From NCBI RefSeq assembly GCF_947487575.1, contig NZ_CANKXG010000009.1:151804-215803 (forward strand): a DNA stretch of 64,000 nt, read 5' to 3'. Position 1 is the first letter of the stretch; the number at the start of each line of letters is the position of its first letter. The position numbers and the translations under genes are program-made. Origin of the DNA: an uncultured Algibacter sp. (GTDB lineage: Bacteria > Bacteroidota > Bacteroidia > Flavobacteriales > Flavobacteriaceae). The notes under the pieces are model-generated. The model made no database searches. It was not told where the DNA came from and saw only the letters and a program-made list of their open reading frames with translations. This document shows positions 53,613 to 62,027 of the stretch, in pieces.

Positions 53613-54101
53613 TTATGGCTTTATATCTCTTGGGAATAATGTTATTATTGTTTTTCCTGGTTTTAATTTACGCCATTTTTCTATATCAAATTCTATGATT
53701 ACGACTCCACTTGTTGGAACGTTATCTATATATTCTGTACCAAAAGTATTTACAAAAGCCGTTATGGCATGATTATGTCCAAAAATCATTAGATTATTAA
53801 TAGTGCTATCGCATGTTTTGATAAATCGAATTAGGTTTTCTCCTGAGAAATCATATAAATCATAACTAAATTGCAGGTTATCTTCATTAATGCTTAAATT
53901 TTTGATAAAAATTTTCGCAGTAGATTTTGTACGAACAGCATCACTAGAAATAATTAACTCCATAGATAGATTATGACTTCTTAATGATTTGGAAACTAAA
54001 TTGGCATCCTTAATTCCTCTTGTTTTAAGTGGCCTTTCGTGGTCTGTAACATCATGATTCCATGATGATTTGGCGTGCCTAACTAATATTAATTTTTTCA
54101 T
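53613..54101 (-). CDS. sixA: SixA-like histidine phosphatase
   Basis: 162 residues. The catalytic RHA motif is in KKLILVRHAKSSWNHD (His9), followed by DHERPLKTRG and the second His in MIFGHNHAITAF. In E. coli SixA dephosphorylates a phosphohistidine protein; histidine phosphatases next to ppk/ppx are seen repeatedly in Bacteroidota. Probably a cytoplasmic phosphatase acting with the polyphosphate enzymes. Confidence 0.9.
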   Translation of the reverse strand: MKKLILVRHAKSSWNHDVTDHERPLKTRGIKDANLVSKSLRSHNLSMELIISSDAVRTKSTAKIFIKNLSINEDNLQFSYDLYDFSGENLIRFIKTCDSTINNLMIFGHNHAITAFVNTFGTEYIDNVPTSGVVIIEFDIEKWRKLKPGKTIITLFPRDIKP

Positions 54102-54107
54102 AAATAT

Positions 54108-54166
54108 CGATTAAATGCATTTTTTATCGATAAAAAGTTGCTTTTTTCGGTTAAATTCAATTTATT
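54108..54166. promoter_or_regulatory. shared upstream motif, copy 1 (CGATTAAATGC...CGGTTAAATTCAATTTATT)
   Basis: CGATTAAATGC at 54108-54118 and CGGTTAAATTCAATTTATT at 54148-54166. The same pair occurs at 61137-61147 and 61157-61176. Both lie 180-290 bp before a small exported protein gene that precedes a giant surface protein, so a shared regulator is likely. The rest of 54167-54351 shows no gene. Confidence 0.5.
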
Positions 54167-54351
54167 TGCTTGTTCAAAATATATAAAAAAATACAAAAAT
54201 TGAAATTAGAAAAACTAAAATGAAGTAAGAGTCGTATAATCATTAGTTAGTATGGAGTTTTTTTACTTTAAAACTACTATTGATTTTAGTGACGGTTTAA
54301 ACTATTATGTATCTATTAAATACATGATTTACAAATACTTAATATAAAAAA

Positions 54352-54858
54352 ATGAAAATTACATTTACTATACTTATAACGCTAATTTTTACAATTTTAC
54401 CTTCTAAGGAAAAGGTAACGGTTAATAATCTGCAAAACTCTAGTGCAGAACTTTCTGTTGAAAAAAATAGAAATTTTAAATCTATAGATGAAGACGGTGC
54501 TAATTTCATATTAAAACTAAAAAATACATCTGGCTCAAGAAAATCCTTCATCATAAGAGCAACATTAGATTCTTCTCCTTGTTCAAACGAGTATAATTCA
54601 AATCTGTCTAGTAAAGAAAATTCAAATTTATATATGTTGCTTGAGGTAGATAATTCCCAAAGCATGTCTAACACAGAATCTAGTATTCAAACCACTTTAG
54701 ATGCTGAACAAACAAAGCAATTTACTCTAACAGCCACAGCTCCAAATGGTACAGAATTTAACACTTGGGGATGTATTAAAGTAGAAGCTATTTCGAATAA
54801 AACTATTTCTGATGAAATAATTTTAAGTGTATTTATACCTGATCCGTCAGAAGAATAA
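54352..54858 (+). CDS. small exported protein, partner of the downstream surface protein
   Basis: 168 residues. Signal peptide MKITFTILITLIFTILPSKE. The mature part has a beta-sandwich pattern: ANFILKLKNTSGSRKSFII, SNLYMLLEVDNSQS, and a late GTEFNTWGCIKVEAI. The relative at 61427 has the same layout, with GQWKCSKLIAKL near the end. Both precede a long T9SS surface protein. No catalytic motif; an Fn3-like accessory or chaperone role is an inference. Confidence 0.65.
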   Translation: MKITFTILITLIFTILPSKEKVTVNNLQNSSAELSVEKNRNFKSIDEDGANFILKLKNTSGSRKSFIIRATLDSSPCSNEYNSNLSSKENSNLYMLLEVDNSQSMSNTESSIQTTLDAEQTKQFTLTATAPNGTEFNTWGCIKVEAISNKTISDEIILSVFIPDPSEE

Positions 54859-54897
54859 AGTTTATTATAATTATAAATTAGTTATAAAAAGATAAAT

Positions 54898-57800
54898 ATG
54901 AGAAATCAATTACTCATTCAAAAAGGACACAATAAGCAACTAAAAAATATTCTTTTAGTTGTTTTCTTGTTTTTCTCTTTTGGCGTATTAATGGCTCAAG
55001 AAGTTATTGTTAATAAATATGCTATTGAGAATACTACAAACTGTAATCAATTTGATGTAACACTAGAAGTTATAGGTAACCCACCGCCTCAGCCACAAGA
55101 AGTTGTTTTGGTAATTGATAGATCCGGTAGTATGAATTTTGGTAATGATCCTAAACCCATTGATTTTGCCCAAGATGCAGCTGTAGATTTTGTAAATAAT
55201 TTCTTTTTGCCTGCTAATAATCCAACAGGTTTAAATAGAGTAGCTATAGTTAGTTTTAGTAGTACAGCGACAATTGATATTGGTTTGACAAATAGTAGTG
55301 GACAAGCTTCGGTTATTGCAACAATTAATAGTATTGTTACAGGAGGAGGTACGAATACTGAGGATGGTATAGTAAAAGCTGATAATGTATTAACAACAAC
55401 TGGAACATTTGATTGTACCACCTCTAGAAGTATTATTCTTTTATCTGATGGTGTTGCAACAGTAAGGAATAATGGTATATTTACCAACTCTTGTTTTTCT
55501 ACTACTACTGTTACAACATGTCAAACAGAAGCAATACAAGCAGGTGTAGATGCTCAAACCACAACGGTTTTGGGAGAGGTATACAATCAAAGCATTTTTA
55601 CTATTGGTCTAATTGGAGCCATTAGTGGCACAGAAGAATCCGTGGCTTTAAATACACTAGATGGTATTCAAAATTCTGGTGCTTTTTCCACTGAAAATAA
55701 TGCCAATTTAACTGCGATTTATTCTCAAATTTTGGGAAGATTAGTGCCTGCAGCCACACAAATTTCAGGACAATCATTGGTTTCAGATGTTTTGCAAAGT
55801 GGTTTTACTTTAGTTCCTGGGTCTATAAACCCAAGTTCTGGTTCAACGACTAATACAGCATCTTCTATATCATGGTTTGTTCCTAATTTATATGATGAGA
55901 CTATTACTTTGACATATACTATTGAATCTGACGGTGTGAATGCATGTAGTAATCAAGTTCCAGGTAATTCGGTTATAAATTATGAAGATTCATCTTGTAA
56001 TACTTCATCACTCACTTTTTCTAATCCTAATATTTGTGTTCCTTGTCCTGTAATAAATCCCGTAATTTCAAGATTAGGATGCTCGAGTTCAATATCATAT
56101 TCCAGTTCTTTAAACCAAGGAGGGTGTACTTCTTTTTCAGATTCATTTCAATGGGTTTTCAGATTGAATGGAACTCAAGTTGGTTCTTCAAATTCTCAAA
56201 ATGGAACTTTTAATTATACAGGAACTCCAGCTTTTGAAGGTTCTTTTACTGCTGATTTAACTTATTCTGGTTCTTATGGAGTTGGAACATGTTCTTTAGC
56301 TGATATTAATGAATCTTCAAATACGCTAACCTTGCCTACTGCTCTAGCTATTAGTTTAGAATCAAGTACTGATGTTACTTGTTTAGACGGAAATGATGGC
56401 GCTATAGATATATCTGTTTCTGGTGGTACGGGAAGTTATTCATACGATTGGGATAATAATGGACTTCAAGATCCTGATACAGATACTCAAGATTTAGCAA
56501 ACTTAATAGCTGGTACTTATACTGTTATTGTAACAGACACTAATAGCGGATGTACAGTATCTGAAAGTTATGATGTTTCTACTATTACTGATGCAGAAGC
56601 ACCAATAATCACCTGTCCTGCAACTATTAATTTAAATGCAGATACTAATGCTTGTGAGGCTACTAATGTAACTATTGTAGACCCTACAGCTACCGACAAC
56701 TGTGCAACAACGTTCACCTTTACAGGAACACGTTCAGATAACTTGCCATTAACCGATCCATACCCTGTGGGAACAACAACCATTACTTGGATTGCTAATG
56801 ATGGCGGAAACGACAGTCTGTCTTGTAATCAACTGGTAACTATTACTGATGCAGAAGCACCAATAATCACCTGTCCTGCAACCATTGATTTAAATGCAGA
56901 TACTAATGCTTGTGAGGCTACTAATGTAACTATTGTAGACCCTACAGCTACCGACAACTGTGCAACAACGTTCACTTTTACAGGAACACGTTCAGATAAC
57001 TTAGCATTAACCGATCCATACCCTGTGGGAACAACAACCATTACTTGGATTGCTAATGATGGCGGAAACGACAGTCTGTCTTGTAATCAACTGGTAACTA
57101 TTACTGATGCAGAAGCACCAGAATTTGTTGAAACGCTACCTGTAGACGGTACTTTTGAATGTGATAACGTACCAGACCCAGTAACATTAACTGTAACAGA
57201 TTCATGTGATGGTGATGTTAATGTAGATTTCACAGAAGAAAGAACAAATGGTTTATGTATGTCTAATTACTCTTTAGAGCGTAAATGGGTATCTATTGAC
57301 TCAAATGGACTAACAACAACACACATTCAGACAATTACTGTACAAGATACGAAGGCTCCAGAGCCAACAACAACTATTGAATCTACAATTACTGTTAGCT
57401 GTGAAAATATACCAGCTATTCCAAATATTGAATTTACTGATAACTGTTCGTCTAACATAAATGAAGTTTTTGAAGAAACAAGTTCTTTTGATGAAAACAA
57501 TCCATCTGATTATGAAATAGTAAGAACATGGACAGTTACTGATGAATGCGATAATCAAGAATCATACACTCAAACCATTTCTGTTACTTTAAGTGAACTT
57601 GTAACTACAGTAAATAAAAGAGCTTGTTTTGATGATGGAACTATAGATTTGAATGATTACTTACAGAAAAATCAAACAGGAGGGCAATGGACAGTTTTAG
57701 ATGGCAACGCAAGTTTAGATGAAAGTGTTTTTGATCCTGAAAATGTGGTGTTAGGCTTTTATAAATTCAGTTATGCCTTCAATGACAATGGATGTTTAAA

Positions 57801-58155
57801 TACAACAGAAGTAACTATTGAAATTCATGAAGAATGTATAACATTACCATGTAGTGATAGGAATAACGTTATCATTTCAAAAGTTGTGACTCCTAATGGA
57901 GATGTATATAATGAATTCTTTACAATCAATGGTATAGACACTTGTGGTTTTACGGTAGAATTGCAGATATTCAATCGCTGGGGAGCAAAAATATATGAAA
58001 ACTTCAATTATCAAAATAATTGGAATGGATTTACTTCTAGTGGATCAGTTGGACAAGCAGAAAGAGTTCCGAATGGAACATATTTTTATATTATTAATTT
58101 AAAAGATAGTGGGTTAGAACCTTTTGCTAAGGCATTTTATGTAGGCACTAAATAA
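54898..58155 (+). CDS. giant T9SS type B surface protein with VWA and HYR domains
   Basis: 1085 residues. Signal peptide ending VLMAQ after a long N-region. A VWA domain with the metal-ion site DRSGSM (Asp74, Ser76, Ser78) at ~68-290, a DUF11-like segment, then two HYR/Ig-type repeats at ~563-734 that are 258 bp each and about 98% identical, further Ig-like repeats, and a C-terminal gliding-motility CHU_C/type B sorting domain (~985-1085) with SKVVTPNGDVYNEFF and QIFNRWGAKIYEN. Exported by T9SS and attached at the cell surface, with a PorP/SprF gene next. Confidence 0.93.
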   Translation: MRNQLLIQKGHNKQLKNILLVVFLFFSFGVLMAQEVIVNKYAIENTTNCNQFDVTLEVIGNPPPQPQEVVLVIDRSGSMNFGNDPKPIDFAQDAAVDFVNNFFLPANNPTGLNRVAIVSFSSTATIDIGLTNSSGQASVIATINSIVTGGGTNTEDGIVKADNVLTTTGTFDCTTSRSIILLSDGVATVRNNGIFTNSCFSTTTVTTCQTEAIQAGVDAQTTTVLGEVYNQSIFTIGLIGAISGTEESVALNTLDGIQNSGAFSTENNANLTAIYSQILGRLVPAATQISGQSLVSDVLQSGFTLVPGSINPSSGSTTNTASSISWFVPNLYDETITLTYTIESDGVNACSNQVPGNSVINYEDSSCNTSSLTFSNPNICVPCPVINPVISRLGCSSSISYSSSLNQGGCTSFSDSFQWVFRLNGTQVGSSNSQNGTFNYTGTPAFEGSFTADLTYSGSYGVGTCSLADINESSNTLTLPTALAISLESSTDVTCLDGNDGAIDISVSGGTGSYSYDWDNNGLQDPDTDTQDLANLIAGTYTVIVTDTNSGCTVSESYDVSTITDAEAPIITCPATINLNADTNACEATNVTIVDPTATDNCATTFTFTGTRSDNLPLTDPYPVGTTTITWIANDGGNDSLSCNQLVTITDAEAPIITCPATIDLNADTNACEATNVTIVDPTATDNCATTFTFTGTRSDNLALTDPYPVGTTTITWIANDGGNDSLSCNQLVTITDAEAPEFVETLPVDGTFECDNVPDPVTLTVTDSCDGDVNVDFTEERTNGLCMSNYSLERKWVSIDSNGLTTTHIQTITVQDTKAPEPTTTIESTITVSCENIPAIPNIEFTDNCSSNINEVFEETSSFDENNPSDYEIVRTWTVTDECDNQESYTQTISVTLSELVTTVNKRACFDDGTIDLNDYLQKNQTGGQWTVLDGNASLDESVFDPENVVLGFYKFSYAFNDNGCLNTTEVTIEIHEECITLPCSDRNNVIISKVVTPNGDVYNEFFTINGIDTCGFTVELQIFNRWGAKIYENFNYQNNWNGFTSSGSVGQAERVPNGTYFYIINLKDSGLEPFAKAFYVGTK
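56581..57096 (+). repeat. 258-bp tandem duplication inside the surface-protein gene
   Basis: Two 258-bp units (56581-56838 and 56839-57096), the third start at 57097 being partial. They differ at about five bases, giving N/D and P/A changes in the protein. Each unit is one 86-residue HYR-like domain. Confidence 0.9.
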
Positions 58156-58168
58156 ATCTAAACATACT

Positions 58169-59122
58169 ATGAAGTCAATAAAGTTAAACATAATTATTTT
58201 TATACTGGCAAATTGCTGGATAGGAGTTGCACAACAACTACCACAGTTTACACAGTATATGTATAATACAATCTCAATAAACCCGGCATATGCTGGTAGT
58301 AGAGAAACATTAAGTGTTGTAGGTTTACACAGGAGTCAGTGGGTAGGTTTAGAAGGAGGGCCAACAACCCAAACAATTTCAGTCCACAGCCCTTTAAGAA
58401 ATGATAGGGTTGGAATAGGGTTTTCATTCATTAACGATGAATTAGGATATGAGAACTTTACCTATTTTTATGGTGATTTCTCATATACGCTTCCGGTAGG
58501 AAAGAAGCATAAACTTGCCTTTGGTTTAAAAGCTGGTTTCACTCAATACAGTTTAGATCAGTCATTATTAAATAATACTAGTGATCCATCATTAAATAAT
58601 GGCATTAATGACCCTTTTTTCGATGATGTATCCAATAGGTTTAGCCCCGATATTGGGCTAGGTGCTTATTTGCATTCAAATAGGTGGTATCTAGGACTCT
58701 CTGCTCCAAGGATACTAAATACAGATTATAATAATGGAAAACAAGGTGCTGTTGATTTTATTGCTCTGGAGCGCGTAAGTTACTATTTTACAGGAGGCTA
58801 TGTTTTTGATTTAAATGAAACAACTAAATTTAAACCAGCCATGTTACTTAAAGCTACTAATGGAGCTCCTTTATCTTTTGATATTACGGCTAATTTCTTA
58901 TTTAATGAAACCTTTTGGCTTGGCGCATCTTATAGAATTAATGAACATGCCTCTGCTTTAGGTGGAATTGCCGATTTTCAAGTTTCTAAACAGATTCGAA
59001 TTGGATATGCTTACGAGTACCCACTTTCAGAAATAAACGGTGTTTCTAGTGGTACACATGAAATATTATTTATGTATGAACTTTTTAAAAGTAAACGTAT
59101 TAAATCTCCTAGATACTTCTAA
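58169..59122 (+). CDS. PorP/SprF-family type IX secretion outer-membrane protein
   Basis: 317 residues. Signal peptide ending GVAQQ and the family start LPQFTQYMYNTISINPAYAG, then SVVGLHRSQWVGLEGGP. The rest is beta-rich barrel-like. PorP/SprF proteins help export or anchor type B cargo such as SprB. Thirteen bases after the giant surface protein, which is its likely cargo. Confidence 0.95.
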   Translation: MKSIKLNIIIFILANCWIGVAQQLPQFTQYMYNTISINPAYAGSRETLSVVGLHRSQWVGLEGGPTTQTISVHSPLRNDRVGIGFSFINDELGYENFTYFYGDFSYTLPVGKKHKLAFGLKAGFTQYSLDQSLLNNTSDPSLNNGINDPFFDDVSNRFSPDIGLGAYLHSNRWYLGLSAPRILNTDYNNGKQGAVDFIALERVSYYFTGGYVFDLNETTKFKPAMLLKATNGAPLSFDITANFLFNETFWLGASYRINEHASALGGIADFQVSKQIRIGYAYEYPLSEINGVSSGTHEILFMYELFKSKRIKSPRYF

Positions 59123-59134
59123 AATTATATTAAT

Positions 59135-61048
59135 ATGAAAACAAATTTTTTAATTCTCTTATTAGTTTTTTTTACTAGTACTCTTTTTGCTCAAAAAAAA
59201 CTAGCTGATAAGTTTTTTGATAATTACAGTTTTATTAAAGCTAGTGAGTTATATGAAAAAGCTATAGAAAATGGTGATGATAGCATGCATAACTTAACGC
59301 GTTTGGGTGACTGTTTTTACAATAACTCTAATTCTGAAAAAGCAATTTATTGGTACGAAAAAGCAGTAAATAAATTTAATATTGATTCTGAACATTTATA
59401 TAGATATATTCAATCTTTAAAAAGTATTGGTAATTATTCCGACGCAAATAAATGGATTAAAAAGTTTATAGAAATTAGAAATAACGATAGTAGAGTTAAA
59501 AATTATGATATCGATAATCTATCTAAATATGATGAACTTAGTGCTATTGATGAGTCATTAGCTATTAAAATAGAAAATTTACCTATCAATTCAAAGTTTT
59601 CAGATTTCGGGTCGTTCATTTTTAATAATAAATTATTTTTTGCTTCAGCTAGAGGTGTTAATGAGACTAAAGAATATGGATGGAATCAGGAACCTTTCTT
59701 AGATTTATTTCAAATTTCAATAAAAGAAAAAGATTACACGTTAGAACTTGGTAATGCTAATTTAATTGAATCTTCAGATATTAATTCTGATTATCATGAG
59801 GCTACTATAGCTATTACTAATGATGGCAAAACCATGTATTTTACCAGAGATAATGTAACAAGAAAAAATAAACTAAATTTCGATAAAAAAGGAACTACAC
59901 ATTTAAAAATATACAAAGCTTCTCTTATTGAAGACCACTGGGAAAACATTATAGAGTTACCTATTAATGATGAAATTTATTCAACAGGACACCCGACTTT
60001 AAGTCCAGATAACAAAAAGCTATTTTTTGTATCTGATAGAAATGGTGGATTTGGGCAAACTGATATTTACGTTGTTGACATTCTTGAAAACAATAAATAT
60101 AGTGAACCAAGAAATTTGGGATCAAAAATAAATACTGAAGGGCGTGAAATGTTTCCTTTTGTTAGCAAGGATAGCACATTTTATTTTTCTTCAGACGGAC
60201 GTTTAAACCTAGGACTTTTAGATATTTTTGAATCTAATTTTATTAAAGATAGTATTGCGCTACCAAAAAATTTGGGTGCTCCATATAACAGTGGTTATGA
60301 TGATTTTGCTTATTTCATAGACCCATTAAATGATAATAAAAGAAGTTTTTTATCTTCAAATAGACCAGGCGGAAATGGAAGTGATGATATTTATACAGTG
60401 TATTCCAAAATATGTTCTCAAACTATCAAAGGAATTACAAGAGATAAAAAAGATAATGAACCATTAAGTAATGTGCATGTAAAACTTATTGACAATACAG
60501 GAAAAATTATTGAAGAAATCATAACTAAAGATGATGGAGCTTATAAATTTATTATTAACTGTGAGAAGAAATATACTGTTACAGCAAAACTTATAGCATA
60601 TTCTGAAGATCAGGTTCAAATTACTTCAAATGACAAAAACGAAACTATTATTGAAAAAGATTTGTTTTTAGAATCTTTAATTAAAGGAAATCAAATAGTA
60701 ATTAAACCCATATTTTTTGATTATGGAAAATGGGATATCCGTACTGATGCAAAATATGAGTTAGAAAATATTGTAGATGTTTTAAGGATTAATCCATCTA
60801 TGGTTATTAAAATTGAAGCTCATACTGATAGTCGAGGAAGGGATAATTTTAATATGCGATTATCTAATAAAAGAGCTAAATCTACTAGAGATTATATTTT
60901 TTCTAGAGGTATACCACAAAATCAAATTGAAAGCGCTATTGGATATGGTGAAAGTCAATTATTAAATAAATGTTCTAATGGTGTTAAATGTACAGATCAA
61001 GAGCATCAAATAAATCGTAGGTCTTATTTTTATATATTAAAAAAATAA
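59135..61048 (+). CDS. OmpA-family protein with TPR-like, WD40-like (PD40) and CarboxypepD_reg domains
   Basis: 637 residues. Signal peptide MKTNFLILLLVFFTSTLFAQ; TPR-like helices at ~25-120; WD40-like PD40 repeats (HPTLSPDNKKLFFVSD, EMFPFVSKDSTFYFSSDG, FLSSNRPGGNGSDD); CarboxypepD_reg at ~430-510; and a C-terminal OmpA domain (IFFDYGKWDIRTDAKYELE, IKIEAHTDSRGRDNFNMRLS). The OmpA part binds peptidoglycan and ties the secreted complex to the wall. Twelve bases after the SprF-like gene. Confidence 0.94.
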   Translation: MKTNFLILLLVFFTSTLFAQKKLADKFFDNYSFIKASELYEKAIENGDDSMHNLTRLGDCFYNNSNSEKAIYWYEKAVNKFNIDSEHLYRYIQSLKSIGNYSDANKWIKKFIEIRNNDSRVKNYDIDNLSKYDELSAIDESLAIKIENLPINSKFSDFGSFIFNNKLFFASARGVNETKEYGWNQEPFLDLFQISIKEKDYTLELGNANLIESSDINSDYHEATIAITNDGKTMYFTRDNVTRKNKLNFDKKGTTHLKIYKASLIEDHWENIIELPINDEIYSTGHPTLSPDNKKLFFVSDRNGGFGQTDIYVVDILENNKYSEPRNLGSKINTEGREMFPFVSKDSTFYFSSDGRLNLGLLDIFESNFIKDSIALPKNLGAPYNSGYDDFAYFIDPLNDNKRSFLSSNRPGGNGSDDIYTVYSKICSQTIKGITRDKKDNEPLSNVHVKLIDNTGKIIEEIITKDDGAYKFIINCEKKYTVTAKLIAYSEDQVQITSNDKNETIIEKDLFLESLIKGNQIVIKPIFFDYGKWDIRTDAKYELENIVDVLRINPSMVIKIEAHTDSRGRDNFNMRLSNKRAKSTRDYIFSRGIPQNQIESAIGYGESQLLNKCSNGVKCTDQEHQINRRSYFYILKK

Positions 61049-61426
61049 TACTAAAATAATTAATATTATAAACACTTGTTTATCAAGTTTTTATGAATAA
61101 TAAAAATTAAAAACATCGACAATATACATATTATTACGATTAAATGCGTATTTTAGCGGTTAATCGAATTTATTAGTGATTTACCATGAATATTTGACTA
61201 ACTAATATCATATATGTTTTTTTGCAAAACCTACTATAAATTTAAAATTATGACCCCGAATCTAATTTCAAAAACAAATAAGGCATTATTAAATCGTAAT
61301 GTTCTCCCCTCGTATTTTTCCCTCAACAAAAGTTTTTTTATTTTTTTATTAATCAATATTAGTTACTAATTAGTACCAGTACTAAATATCTGGTTATTAT
61401 TTAAATCAAATTATTTAATTAACATT
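61049..61426. promoter_or_regulatory. non-coding region with shared upstream motif, copy 2
   Basis: No gene seen in these 378 bases. CGATTAAATGC at 61137-61147 and CGGTTAATCGAATTTATT at 61157-61174 match the pair at 54108-54166, and the second half forms a partial inverted repeat ACGATTAA/TTAATCG. The remainder is AT-rich; no exact TANNTTTG box with TTG at -33 is seen. Confidence 0.5.
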
Positions 61427-61993
61427 ATGCAAATCATGAAAAGTAAATCGACTTTTAAAATCTGTATTTTTTTTCTAATAACCTGTCTGTTTCAAATTCT
61501 AAATGCTCAGGAACAAAGAAAAAATCATTCAGCTTTTGATTTAGAAATAGTAAAATATAGTGATAAGCCCGATACAGATAAAGAACATTATCATTTGTTA
61601 GAAATTACAAATAATTCAAATAAAATCAATGAATTTAAATTATTTGTAAAACCTGCTAAATGCAAAGATGATTATAATAATGTCGTTAAAAACCAAAAAG
61701 GATTTCTTGACAATGATAATGTTGTTTCAGAAAAGAAAATTGATAGTAAAATTAGTTCTAGTTTAACTTTTGAAATATACAATAAAACTTTGAGTGAAAA
61801 TTTAAGTAAAATTTTGCTACAACCAAAAAAATCTTTAAAATTTTATCTAAAGATTACTAGAGAAAATAATTCAGAAATTGGCCAATGGAAATGCTCAAAA
61901 CTCATAGCGAAATTATTAAATAAAAAAAATAGTAAGAGAAAGTCTGTTATAATAAAATCTTTTATGGCCGACTCCAATACAAAAGGGCATTAA
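61427..61993 (+). CDS. small exported protein, paralogue-like partner of the next surface protein
   Basis: 188 residues. Signal peptide ending FQILNAQ. Beta-rich body: LEIVKYSDKPDTDKEHYHL, LLEITNNSNKINEFKLFV, FYLKITRENNSEIGQWKCSK. Same layout and position as the gene at 54352, with very limited sequence identity. Unlike that gene it ends in a basic tail (KKNSKRKSVIIKSF). Followed 34 bp later by a giant surface protein. Confidence 0.65.
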   Translation: MQIMKSKSTFKICIFFLITCLFQILNAQEQRKNHSAFDLEIVKYSDKPDTDKEHYHLLEITNNSNKINEFKLFVKPAKCKDDYNNVVKNQKGFLDNDNVVSEKKIDSKISSSLTFEIYNKTLSENLSKILLQPKKSLKFYLKITRENNSEIGQWKCSKLIAKLLNKKNSKRKSVIIKSFMADSNTKGH

Positions 61994-62027
61994 ATATTAT
62001 TTATAAAATATTAATTAGTTAAAGCTT

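Noticed and set aside
56568..57041. Two nearly identical minus-strand open frames within the surface-protein gene
   Set aside because: They are antisense shadows of the duplicated HYR domains.
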